A stretch of DNA of 31,147 nt, from assembly GCA_003500135.1 (NCBI GenBank), contig DNTA01000038.1, forward strand, positions 1 through 31,147, read 5' to 3'. Positions 1 to 8,534 of the stretch are shown in pieces (the stretch's first letter is position 1; each line of letters begins with the position of its first letter). This stretch comes from Cytophagales bacterium (GTDB taxonomy: Bacteria; Bacteroidota; Bacteroidia; Cytophagales; Cyclobacteriaceae). The notes under the pieces were generated by a model that made no database searches, was not told the origin of the DNA, and saw only the letters and a program-made list of their open reading frames with translations. The translations under genes and the position numbers were made by a program.

Positions 1-1039
1 CAATCAGCGAGTATTTTGCCTGGCGGGTCTTACACCTTTCACGGGCAAACTTTTGCATATCGATAACCGTATCGGTTTCGTCAACGATTTCGAGCCCAAG
101 CAAGGTTTCTATGACGTCTTCCATGGTCACGATACCATTTAACCCGCCATATTCATCCACCACCAGGGCAATGTGCTCCTTTTTTTCCAGCATTTTTTCC
201 CAAATGGTGAATAGCGCCATCGTATCGGGGAACACTAAAATATCCCGCTTGATATCTTTTAGCTTTAGACTGTGTTTATCTTCGGCCAGCTTCTCAAATA
301 CTTCCTGCCGGAAGACATAGCCCGTTATGTTTTCATCATTACCCGAATATACCGGTATGCGCGAAAATTTTAAGTAACCCTTATTTTTCAGAAAATCACT
401 GAGGGGCAAATTCTGGTCGGCCACGGCCACTACCACCCTGGGGGTCATGATTTCGGTGACTTTAATGTTTTTGAGTTTCAGTATGTTCTGTATGATTTTA
501 TTCTCTTTATCAGAAAACAATCCCTCATCGGCCCCAATACTTGCCAATGCGGCAATTTCCTCACGGCTGGTCGTTTGCTCCTCCTCATTTTTGGAAATGA
601 GCCGGGTAATAAAAGCCGAGGCAACCACCAGCGGATAGGTGATAAGAATCATACCCCTTATGGTATAATAAGAGAACTTCGCTAATCTTCGCCAATATCG
701 TGCTCCTGCCGTTTTGGGTATGATTTCTGTAAATACCAGTATTAAAACCGTCAATACCGCTGAAATTACTCCAAAGGCAGCTTCTCCGAATATCTTAACC
801 GCCTGAGCGCCAACGCCAGCCGCACCAATGGTATGCGCCACCGTATTCAATGATAAAATGGCCGAAAGCGGCTTATCGATATTTCGCCTAAGGTCCATAA
901 ACGATATGGCCCATTTGTGTCCTTTATCTTGCTGTACGATCAGAAAAGACTGTGGGGTAGATAGAATTACCGATTCCATAATGGAACAAAGGAATGACAC
1001 AAACAAAGCAAGAAATAAATAAGCAAAAAGCGCAAACAT
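1..1039 (-). CDS. CNNM (DUF21) and CBS-domain membrane protein, C-terminus cut by window edge
   Basis: The minus-strand frame opens with ATG at 1039 and stays open to the edge, giving about 346 residues. The first 140 or so residues hold hydrophobic helices of the CNNM (DUF21) transporter type, with NTVAHT near residue 65 and EIIPKT near 105. A pair of CBS domains follows from about 175 to 340, including the typical stretch VVDEYGGLNGIVTMEDV. Proteins of this kind (CorC/TlyC/CNNM-like, formerly 'hemolysins') sit in the inner membrane and are linked to magnesium or cobalt efflux, with CBS domains sensing nucleotides. The C-terminal CorC_HlyC domain found in some relatives, including Bacteroidetes GldE, would lie beyond the edge if present, so GldE cannot be excluded. 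No Shine-Dalgarno is visible before the start. Confidence 0.88.
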   Translation of the reverse strand, partial: MFALFAYLFLALFVSFLCSIMESVILSTPQSFLIVQQDKGHKWAISFMDLRRNIDKPLSAILSLNTVAHTIGAAGVGAQAVKIFGEAAFGVISAVLTVLILVFTEIIPKTAGARYWRRLAKFSYYTIRGMILITYPLVVASAFITRLISKNEEEQTTSREEIAALASIGADEGLFSDKENKIIQNILKLKNIKVTEIMTPRVVVAVADQNLPLSDFLKNKGYLKFSRIPVYSGNDENITGYVFRQEVFEKLAEDKHSLKLKDIKRDILVFPDTMALFTIWEKMLEKKEHIALVVDEYGGLNGIVTMEDVIETLLGLEIVDETDTVIDMQKFARERCKTRQAKYSLI

Positions 1040-1197
1040 ATATCGTTGAAGTTTAAAATCCCTTAAGCTACTGGTTCATAAATAACCTGTAAGATAGTAG
1101 AATTAAAGACCGCTTCCAATCAGGCGGCCCAGGTCTGGCCTCAATTTTGAATATAAGTAAACAAATGTCCCTTCCAGAAAAGCTTTTGGATTAAACC

Positions 1198-1914
1198 TTA
1201 TAAGCTATTCAACTTCCCTTGGCACCAAAGGCTGATCAATATCCCATTAATAATCAGTGTGAGCCAATTGATGGTTATTATGGTAACCTCGAAACGATCC
1301 TCTCGCATTACTCCATATTGGATGGCAATGATGATGAATGAGACAAGGACCATCAGAAATGCAATACGAAAAACCCAACGAATATAGATGCCGTATCCAC
1401 CTGAACGATTGAAAGTGAATGGTATAAACCAAAAAGAAAAGCTCATGAAAAGGTAGCCCAACTCCTCAAATGCGATAAACATTCCATGGGGGTTGTACTG
1501 AACAAAAAGCGGTATGCCTTCGGTTTCATTATTTATCAGGCTGGCAGGAATAACCGTGATTTGAATGAAATAAGTACTGACCAATATTATCCCTGAAATG
1601 ATGGCAAAAATCAGCGCGATGTGGCTAAATAATTGCATCTCTTTTGCTGTAATACGATGCATCCAGACCGCCCATATTAAAAATAACACTTCAAGCGCCA
1701 GTGCTGGGTACATCCAGGTAAAATCAACCGGATATTCGGAAATGATATTCAGGTAAGGATACTCAAAGCAATCACCCGGACAGAAAGTACCTGGATTAGG
1801 CGCCGCCACAAGGGCCATGCCGAAAGTGACAAAGGTAATAATCGAAAGGGCCAATGAGACCCAAAGGCCGAAACGCAATAAGGTTTTTGTGGGTCCGTTG
1901 GGAATCGGTTCCAT
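1198..1914 (-). CDS. Unrecognised six-helix membrane protein
   Basis: This 238-residue protein has about six hydrophobic helices (roughly residues 13-35, 65-85, 92-118, 145-165, 180-202 and 210-232). A small loop after helix 1 carries two close cysteines in FCPGDCFEYP, which could form a disulfide if the loop is extracytoplasmic. No catalytic or transport motif was found and no family is recognised. The frame is open throughout, and the helix pattern with short charged loops supports a real gene. It stands alone, 158 bp from the CNNM gene and about 200 bp from the GH30 remnant, all on the same strand. Confidence 0.7.
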   Translation of the reverse strand: MEPIPNGPTKTLLRFGLWVSLALSIITFVTFGMALVAAPNPGTFCPGDCFEYPYLNIISEYPVDFTWMYPALALEVLFLIWAVWMHRITAKEMQLFSHIALIFAIISGIILVSTYFIQITVIPASLINNETEGIPLFVQYNPHGMFIAFEELGYLFMSFSFWFIPFTFNRSGGYGIYIRWVFRIAFLMVLVSFIIIAIQYGVMREDRFEVTIITINWLTLIINGILISLWCQGKLNSL

Positions 1915-2120
1915 CGGTGAAATACAGGTATGTTTTCTTTATTAAAATTAAGCAATCCATCTATATCCACCCGTAAATTACATTCTTTGTGGAATTTTAT
2001 AGAAATATCGAGATCGTGTTGTCGATTACGATTGATGAATTGAAAAAATCGGTTTTTAAATACGGGCCAATGCAGCCGGAACGATCGGGTATGCTACCTA
2101 TTAAAGCCTAGCCCAATGTT

Positions 2121-2708
2121 CTACCTACCTTCAATGATTTGCTTGAGGTTCCCCCCTTCCGCCATGTAGGTGTAACTTCCACTACTAAAATCGCAACTGT
2201 GAACCGGGGTACGGCAAAGTGAATAACCGATCCCTTTTACTTCGTCGTAACAGGCCGTTAAAAATTCCTCCTGCTTTTCGACCGGCATTTGAGCAAAAAC
2301 CTCCGCCGATGCATCTGTCATGTCCCCTCCGATACCCAAAAAAGATTGAAAGGATTTGTTTGGGTTATCGAATACAGAAACTTCATTTTCCAATGGCTGA
2401 TCGGTAGGTTCGAAAGCTGCTTTTCCGTTTTCAGTTAACCGAAGCTCCGACTCACTTGCCGTAGTGTAGATGGTGGATTCTTTCCCTAAAGCCGGATTTA
2501 TAAAAGTTTCGGATGGTTCAATTGTTTCATCTTCCTGCGCTGTGTCCCTGTTTTTATTACCTGAACAGCCGGCAAAAGCCATACGTATAAGGATGGCGGT
2601 GATCTTGTAGTTCGTATTCTTGTTTTTTAATAACCTCTTTGCAATTAAAAACCTGTGGAACTGATCGTTTACGAACATAAATGTATTGGATTCAATGTGG
2701 CCATGCAA
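2121..2708 (-). pseudogene. Truncated GH30 (glucosylceramidase-like) lipoprotein remnant
   Basis: The frame reads into the N-terminal part of a glycoside hydrolase family 30 enzyme: SFQSFLGIGGDMTDASAEVF, then KGIGYSLCRTPVHSCDFSSG and SYTYMAEG. It stops at 195 codons, shortly after that block. GH30 enzymes are usually about 450-500 residues, and both catalytic glutamates lie in the missing part. The lipoprotein signal also looks damaged: AFAGCSGN resembles a lipobox, but the preceding stretch contains an arginine (ILIRMAFAGC) and no convincing start codon lies just before it. The 200 bp downstream show no readable continuation of the barrel. I read this as a pseudogene left after a 3' deletion. 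The listed start is simply the first ATG; the ancestral start was probably near 2625. Confidence 0.75.
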
Positions 2709-2952
2709 GCAGCTCAGTTTGAAGGGTTAGGAGAACTATTCAGATGAGGATTTAAAATATGACTGATGGAATCAATATCGTTGTCTCATTTATCGCAAGG
2801 CAATAAAGTGTCGCATTTTTAAATTTTCAAAAATCAAAAGCATCGAAAAACATACTTGAGCTTCCAAAAATGACCCTATTGAAAATGATCCATTAACCCG
2901 GATGATGCAAAAGAATATTTATGAAAGTACAACAAAATATTTTTTGCATATT

Positions 2953-2984
2953 GACGAAAACCATCATTTGAAGATGGTTTTGTC
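2953..2984. repeat. Inverted repeat, 12 bp arms with one bulge
   Basis: GAC plus AAAACCATC (2953-2955 and 2957-2965) pairs with GATGGTTTT plus GTC (2973-2984). The loop is 7 nt and one unpaired G lies at 2956. No T-tract follows on either strand, so it is not a standard intrinsic terminator. Confidence 0.6.
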
Positions 2985-3027
2985 AGGGTACATCCCAACA
3001 AAACATAGTTTTCATCGACCTTTAGGG

Positions 3028-3053
3028 CGAATTCTGCTCTATTGCAGAATTCG
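3028..3053. repeat. Perfect inverted repeat, 10 bp arms, 6 nt loop
   Basis: CGAATTCTGC (3028-3037) pairs perfectly with GCAGAATTCG (3044-3053) around the loop TCTATT. It lies about 130 bp before the sensor gene start and 44 bp after the previous inverted repeat. Possible roles are an operator, a leader RNA hairpin, or the end of the preceding remnant. Confidence 0.65.
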
Positions 3054-3181
3054 GGATCAATACTTTTGTCACAGCTTAAGTACTAATGACAGCCCATGAA
3101 CAGGCCCGGAACAGAATGGGATTTCATTAACAACTTTCGCTAAAAAAAATGTAAATTTATAGTGAAACAAGATTTTTCAGT

Positions 3182-6124
3182 ATGTTACGCGGCCTATCGA
3201 GATTGGTCCTTTACTTCCTGTTTTTGATTGTAGTATTTACAACTCAATCACAGGACCTTAAAACCCAATACCGGGTTATATCTTATGATACCAAAGATGG
3301 TTTGCCTAGCAATCAGATCCGCGATTTCTACCAGGATAGTCTGGGATACATGTTTATCACTACGGATGCCGGATTAGTACATTTCAACGGAACTCATTTT
3401 ACAAATATATCCTCAGGGTCCGTAAGTCAGTATTTTCGCAGCCTTTTGAAAAAATCGGATGGCAGTTTATTGGTATCCCACGATGCAGGTGTTTCTGAAA
3501 TCATAAACAAAGGCAGAAAACCAAAACTGGAATTATGGTTAGCAGCGACCATACAACCGTCGGATACTACTTTATACTATCCCGGGAATTTATTTCAGGA
3601 TTCCAATGGAATCATCTGGATCAGTGAGCCGGGTTCAATTGTTAAAATCAAAGACAAAAAACTGACCCGTTACCCACTTTCTGTTGATAATGGCCACAAT
3701 ACTTTTTCCTTCGCCGAAGATGGTTTCGGAAATCTATGGGCAGCTTGTACAAATGGAAAGGTATATAAGTATGATCAAAATGAATTTGAGCCCCTGAAAC
3801 AATCTTTCGATTCGCTAATTTATATTATGGCAACTGACCAAAACCAGCTTCTGGCAGGTGGAAACGGACTATGGAGCTTGCAGATCAATTCAGAGCAAAA
3901 ACTGATTGCTTCTACCCGTTTATCTGACATACCTGGTATCAGGCACTTCATACGTCTATCCGATAATGAATACCTTCTGGCAACAGTATCAAAAGGCCTC
4001 TACAAGGGAATAATGGTAAACCATCAATTCACAACAGAAAAAGTTTTCAGCCATAGTGATCCTCACCGTGTTGAGGAACTACCCTATACCAGCATTGACA
4101 AACTTTTGCTCACCGAAAAGGACGGGATTTTTCTGGCAACAGATCGGGGATTGGGTATTTTGCAATCCAACTTTTTTGACAACATACGTTCTGTACCACA
4201 ACAACTGGTTTATTCCCTTTCCGAGTCACCCGAAGGAGATATTTACATGAGTATGGGGGGAATCTACCGGTTAAGCAGGGTTCAAAATAATCTTAAGGCA
4301 CAACAGATCCTGGCACAAGATCATAATTTTGTTTTGAGTGTGGTTACTGATGAAGAAAGATTATGGTTTGGAGACGTTGATGGATCTCTTTGGTATCTTG
4401 ACCCTGGCAAAAAAGAAAAGAGAGTGGACCTGAGTAATCGTGGAGGTGGGATTTTTTATATTACTCTGGACAAAGGCCACAACCTTTGGTTCTGCCAGGC
4501 CCCGACGGATAAACCCATCGTGGGTACAGCCAAAATAGATCCAGACCTGAATTTACGGATTTATAGTCGTGAAAAGGGATTAGAGTCAAGGATACTTGTG
4601 CTCAAAGAAAGTGCAAATGGTATTTTATACGCAGCCGGAATCGGAAAAGAGACCTATCTCTATCGATACCTGGAGGATTCAGACCAATTTATCAACCTCA
4701 GTCTTCCATTGAGTTTTAACGTAAGTGCAGGGTTTGAGGTGCACGACATGGCCATAGACCACTACGGACAGGTATGGATGGCAACTACGGATGGTTTACT
4801 TGTTTACGACTCTGAGAGCATCATCAGAGCAGACCTGGGCGATTATTCAGAACAGGAAGTGCGAGCGGTTGATGTTGCCGGTGATGGTAGTATATGGCTG
4901 GCCATAGATACCTATGGGCTAATAAGGTATGATAAAGGCATACTTAACTTGTTTGATGAGCAAAGTGGTTTGGTTACCAGGATCATCAATTATCGATGCC
5001 TGATGCTGGATTATGAAGATCGTATCTGGACCGGCACAGTTGAGGGCCTTGCACACTCTCAAATGACCAATATCAAACCGCCGGTAACCCCTAAACCCAA
5101 AATATTCAAGCTTAAAAGCGCCAATACATCAGTAACGCCCTCGGAAGGTATGTCCTACGACCTGCCGCGTAAAATACAGTCGTCGTTTGAATTTGCCTGC
5201 ATTACTTATCCGGGAAGAGAAGTCGAGTACCGCTATCGCTTAGTAGGTTTTGACAGAAACTGGGCCGTGATAACAGAAAGGCCTCAACAGACTATACCTG
5301 TTTTGGCGCCGGGTGAATATCAACTGGAACTCCAGGCCAGAAAAGAGGGAGGCTATATTTGGAGTGATTCATACGTAATATCACTGGTGGTCCACAAGCC
5401 CTGGTTTATGACCAATACAGCCTATATTTTCTATATTCTTGGCATATTGATTTTAGTTTGGGGGATTGTCAGGTTATCGGTCCATAAATTGAGAAAAGAT
5501 AAACAGGCGCTGGAAAAACTGGTTCATAGTCAAACCAAAGTAATAAATGAAATCGAAAGCGATACTCCTGCAAATCAATCTGCCACGCAGGAGGTGGAAA
5601 TGGCTTACCACAATTTGGAAACACTGGCAATAATCAGTAGAAAAATAGAGGCCATTGACAGTTGGGAAAACCTGGCGCCTGTAATCTTTGATGAACTAAA
5701 CCGGATCACTGACATTACTACTTTTGGGATCGGAACCTATATCCGGGAAGAGAATTGTATAGAAATATGCAAAATCCGTGAAGGGAGTTCCAGGGTGGAT
5801 TCCGAAACCGTGCCCATCTCCGGTTATAGCAGTCTTTTAGGTTGGGTCATTCGGCACCAGAAAGGGTTAAATTTAAAATCTGTGAAGAATGAATACACTC
5901 AATATATACCCAGGAATAATGACCTGGAAATAGACCCTGATTTTACCGGATCCTCCATCATTTATCCTTTGATCCATAAAAATATATCCACGGGAGTGGT
6001 CTTTCTTGAGGACTGGAAGGAAAATGGTTTAAAGCATATAAGTCCGTCATTTATGCAAACACTGGCAGCTCAACTATCCTTCTATCTTGAACTGGAAGGA
6101 ATCATAAAACCCGGAGAATTATGA
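3182..6124 (+). CDS. Periplasmic beta-propeller/Y_Y_Y sensor with membrane helix and cytoplasmic GAF domain, no output domain
   Basis: The 980-residue protein opens with a signal peptide (residues 1-23). Two-component-regulator propeller repeats follow to about 640 (motifs such as TKDGLPSNQIRDFYQDSLGY, GIIWISE, GQVWMATTDGLLVYD, DRIWTGTVEGL). A Y_Y_Y domain spans about 660-735 (EYRYRLVGFDRNW, PGEYQLELQAR). One transmembrane helix lies near 744-765, followed by a short coiled coil and a GAF-like domain at about 810-975. Proteins of this layout normally end in a histidine kinase, AraC, LuxR or GGDEF output; here nothing follows the GAF domain. The stop overlaps the next gene's start as ATGA, so the two are very probably cotranscribed and translationally coupled. 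The propeller probably faces the periplasm and may bind glycans or other ligands, as in hybrid two-component systems; the ligand and output are unknown. Confidence 0.88.
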   Translation: MLRGLSRLVLYFLFLIVVFTTQSQDLKTQYRVISYDTKDGLPSNQIRDFYQDSLGYMFITTDAGLVHFNGTHFTNISSGSVSQYFRSLLKKSDGSLLVSHDAGVSEIINKGRKPKLELWLAATIQPSDTTLYYPGNLFQDSNGIIWISEPGSIVKIKDKKLTRYPLSVDNGHNTFSFAEDGFGNLWAACTNGKVYKYDQNEFEPLKQSFDSLIYIMATDQNQLLAGGNGLWSLQINSEQKLIASTRLSDIPGIRHFIRLSDNEYLLATVSKGLYKGIMVNHQFTTEKVFSHSDPHRVEELPYTSIDKLLLTEKDGIFLATDRGLGILQSNFFDNIRSVPQQLVYSLSESPEGDIYMSMGGIYRLSRVQNNLKAQQILAQDHNFVLSVVTDEERLWFGDVDGSLWYLDPGKKEKRVDLSNRGGGIFYITLDKGHNLWFCQAPTDKPIVGTAKIDPDLNLRIYSREKGLESRILVLKESANGILYAAGIGKETYLYRYLEDSDQFINLSLPLSFNVSAGFEVHDMAIDHYGQVWMATTDGLLVYDSESIIRADLGDYSEQEVRAVDVAGDGSIWLAIDTYGLIRYDKGILNLFDEQSGLVTRIINYRCLMLDYEDRIWTGTVEGLAHSQMTNIKPPVTPKPKIFKLKSANTSVTPSEGMSYDLPRKIQSSFEFACITYPGREVEYRYRLVGFDRNWAVITERPQQTIPVLAPGEYQLELQARKEGGYIWSDSYVISLVVHKPWFMTNTAYIFYILGILILVWGIVRLSVHKLRKDKQALEKLVHSQTKVINEIESDTPANQSATQEVEMAYHNLETLAIISRKIEAIDSWENLAPVIFDELNRITDITTFGIGTYIREENCIEICKIREGSSRVDSETVPISGYSSLLGWVIRHQKGLNLKSVKNEYTQYIPRNNDLEIDPDFTGSSIIYPLIHKNISTGVVFLEDWKENGLKHISPSFMQTLAAQLSFYLELEGIIKPGEL

Positions 6125-7206
6125 CAAGAATCGCACTGGTCACAATGTTCATTTTGATAAGCCTATCTAACGCCTACAGCAATGCACAGGTAAATAAGGA
6201 AGACCGTCTGGATATCGGTGTGATGGTATCCCCTCCCTTTGTCATGAAAGATGCCAATGGAAACTTTTATGGACTGAGTATTGATTTGTGGTATAAACTT
6301 GCTGAAGAACTGGAACAACCCTACGAATTCCGTGAGTATAGTGATCATTTGGGCATGTTGAGAGGCTTGGATTTTGGAGAGATAGATTTAGCCATAAACC
6401 CCATTACCATAAGTGGCGCTCGTTTGAAAATATTCAATGCCGGGCAGCCCTTTTTTATTTCGAGCCTGGGGATCGCATCTTCGAGAATTTACAGCAGTCC
6501 GGTCCGGATGTTTTTTTCAAACCTGTTTTCACTGAATTTCCTGAAATTAATTGGCATGTTGCTGCTGATCATTTTCTTCTTTGGCCTGGTCATCTGGATT
6601 ATTGAGCGTCCACATAACCAGCATCAGTTTCGCAAGGGTTTGGTAGGTATACTGGATGGCTTGTGGTGGTCAGTGGTTACCATGACCACAGTAGGCTATG
6701 GTGACAAGGCGCCGAGAACCATTATGGGGCGCACTATTTCCGTGGCCTGGATGTTTGTGGCTATTGTAATTATTTCCTCATTTACCGCCACGATCACTAG
6801 TACCCTGACCGTTAATTCCCTGGAGTCGCGGATTGAAAAAATTGAAGATCTGAAACATGTGGAAAGGATCGGAATAGTGACCAACTCTATTGCACAGGAA
6901 TTCCTCAACCGGGTGGAGATAAAAAATTCGCACAACTTTGACTCCCCAACAGAAGCCCTGGAGGCGCTTTTGAATCATGAAATTGATGTGCTTGTTCATG
7001 ATCGATCAGTGATCCGATACCTCACCACAGAGTATCGTATGGACAGTGAGGTCAGGATTATGGCGCTGAATTTTCATGAGCAATATCGCAGCTTCCTGGC
7101 CCCAAAGGATAGCGATATTTTAGATAAGATCGATCCTCAATTAGTTGATCATATCAATTCAGCCTCGTGGAATCAAACGCTGAGAAAATATCATCTGGAA
7201 GAGTAA
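6121..7206 (+). CDS. GluR0-type ligand-gated potassium channel (periplasmic amino-acid-binding domain split by a K+ channel pore)
   Basis: The 361-residue protein has a signal peptide (1-22) and lobe S1 of a family-3 solute-binding domain (about 28-125). A membrane helix (about 140-162), a pore loop with the potassium filter TVGYGD (190-195) and a second helix (about 203-229) follow, then lobe S2 (about 234-361). This is the order of cyanobacterial GluR0, the prokaryotic relative of ionotropic glutamate receptors. In NPITISGARLKIF, Arg101 aligns with the receptor arginine that holds the ligand alpha-carboxylate; Asp294 in VLVHDRSVIRY aligns with the acidic residue that holds the amino group. 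SSFTATITSTLTV after the filter resembles the gating-helix motif SYTANLAAFLTV. An amino-acid-gated, K+-selective inner-membrane channel is therefore the natural prediction; the exact ligand cannot be read. It overlaps the sensor gene by 4 nt. Confidence 0.9.
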   Translation: MTRIALVTMFILISLSNAYSNAQVNKEDRLDIGVMVSPPFVMKDANGNFYGLSIDLWYKLAEELEQPYEFREYSDHLGMLRGLDFGEIDLAINPITISGARLKIFNAGQPFFISSLGIASSRIYSSPVRMFFSNLFSLNFLKLIGMLLLIIFFFGLVIWIIERPHNQHQFRKGLVGILDGLWWSVVTMTTVGYGDKAPRTIMGRTISVAWMFVAIVIISSFTATITSTLTVNSLESRIEKIEDLKHVERIGIVTNSIAQEFLNRVEIKNSHNFDSPTEALEALLNHEIDVLVHDRSVIRYLTTEYRMDSEVRIMALNFHEQYRSFLAPKDSDILDKIDPQLVDHINSASWNQTLRKYHLEE

Positions 7207-7539
7207 TATTAAACTTAAGAAGCCTCTTTTTGTACCTCTGGTCAATAAATTCTGATTCGCCTTAATCAGGAATGTATTTCCTTTACATTTTTAATATAAA
7301 ACCCAACTCAGCTATGGACTCTCCTTTTTTTAATTGAAACTGAATGGATTCATGCTTATTAAAGTAGAAATAATAGAAAATCCTTCAATACTCAAAAAAC
7401 ACTTGTCATTTAGACGTGGGATTGAACCAATCCTTTAATAAAAATATTGAATATAACAGTGAGAAAAGAACGAATCACTACATTCAGACTAAAACCAATT
7501 TTGATATAATAGCGCTGGCAAAAATCCGAAGTATTTCTT
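7207..7539. other. Intergenic spacer, no gene recognised
   Basis: AT-rich spacer between the channel gene and the convergent DUF2200 gene. A weak inverted repeat, CTGATT (7252-7257) with AATCAG (7264-7269), lies 46 bp after the channel stop. No adjoining T-tract follows, so I do not call it a terminator. No coding or RNA feature is supported. Confidence 0.5.
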
Positions 7540-7902
7540 TTAGGCCCGTAAAATCTTCTCCATTTTACGACCCTTTGCCAATTCATCCACCAGCTTATCC
7601 AGATATCTAACCTGACGGGTTAGTGAATTTTCAATTTCCTCAATGCGATAGCCACAAATCATCCCTTTTATCAGGTGCGCATTAGGATTTATTTCTGCCC
7701 CTTGAAAGAAAATTTCAAAAGTTGCTTTTTGATCGATAAATTCCTGTAATCTTTTTTCATCAAAACCCGTCAACCATTCAATCACCTGGTGCAGCTCCGC
7801 TTTAGTCCTTCCTTTTTTCCCTACTTTCGTGATGTAGTGCGGGTATACGGAGGCAAAAGTCATTTTGGCAATTCGCTGGTTGTGTTCATCGGTTACTTTC
7901 AT
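7540..7902 (-). CDS. DUF2200 family protein
   Basis: From ATG at 7902 the product is 120 residues and matches the DUF2200 pattern: [28 protein letters not shown], then [11 protein letters not shown] and [20 protein letters not shown] at the C-terminus. Family members usually begin close to MKVTDEHN, so I prefer 7902 to the upstream ATG at 7929, which would add nine atypical residues. The family is small, soluble and of unknown function; in other genomes it occurs alone, as here. No Shine-Dalgarno is obvious. Confidence 0.85.
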   Translation of the reverse strand: MKVTDEHNQRIAKMTFASVYPHYITKVGKKGRTKAELHQVIEWLTGFDEKRLQEFIDQKATFEIFFQGAEINPNAHLIKGMICGYRIEEIENSLTRQVRYLDKLVDELAKGRKMEKILRA

Positions 7903-8534
7903 GATGTATTGGTTTGGTGTGGAGTGCATTGATGTTAAGGTTTAAACTATGGCAAAAGGCAGTTTTAGTACTTGCCTGTCCGCCTGAAATAAACCTGGAT
8001 CAGAACCCAAATTTAAATTTAGCAATTTGCCCTTCATTAGCCAAAAGGCCGAAGTGAGTTAATGAAAGTTGCATAAAAGTATTGAGTAAAGTTGCTATCA
8101 AAATATTTTAGAGTGGGACTTCATGGCTTCCATTCTTTCTGGCAGTAGTATTTAAATGGGTTTTTGGTCGGTTTTTTAAACCATGCAAAAGTAGCCACCA
8201 TATCCACATGGCCGGTTCATACGAAACCGGTAGTGCATAAAGGCTATTGCTATCGGAATAGTAATGGTAAAATTATAAGGACATTTATTTAAATTGTCAT
8301 TCGAAACCAGCGTGTATGAACTTAAGTGACATTGTAAACCAGGACAATAAAAACTTTTTAAGGAAGGTGGATTCGAAAAAATTAAATGAAGACTGTAAAC
8401 TTTCATTCCTTCGGAAGACCAAAGGATCAGGATATGTACAAAGAAGACAGGCAACCTGTTTAAGGATAATACAAATTGCCAAATTTTATTATCACTAACT
8501 GTATTGTCAAATTAAATTAACAAATGGACACTCA
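7903..8534. other. Intergenic spacer with small hairpin, no gene recognised
   Basis: About 630 bp. It contains one short inverted repeat, CCGGTT (8212-8217) with AACCGG (8225-8230), loop 7 nt. A 60-codon open frame at 8316-8498 (plus) starts MNLSDIVNQDNKNFL but shows no family resemblance, and I do not call it a gene. Confidence 0.45.

Larger units (their letters stand above)
2709..3181. other. Intergenic spacer with two inverted repeats
   Basis: This is 470 bp of AT-rich DNA between the GH30 remnant and the sensor/channel operon. It contains the two inverted repeats listed separately. The short open frames inside it have no recognisable protein features. No clear TAnnTTTG box was found directly before the 3182 start; TAAATTTA at about 3151 is only an approximate match. 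Confidence 0.6.

Noticed and set aside
2902..3099. Short open frame across the two inverted repeats
   Set aside because: Its sequence is explained by the repeats and it has no protein-like features.
7252..7269. Possible terminator after the channel gene
   Set aside because: The stem is only 6 bp and no T-tract adjoins it on either strand.
8316..8498. 60-codon open frame on the plus strand in the spacer before the first SDR gene
   Set aside because: No family resemblance, no ribosome-binding or promoter signal, and an AT-rich spacer makes chance frames of this length common.
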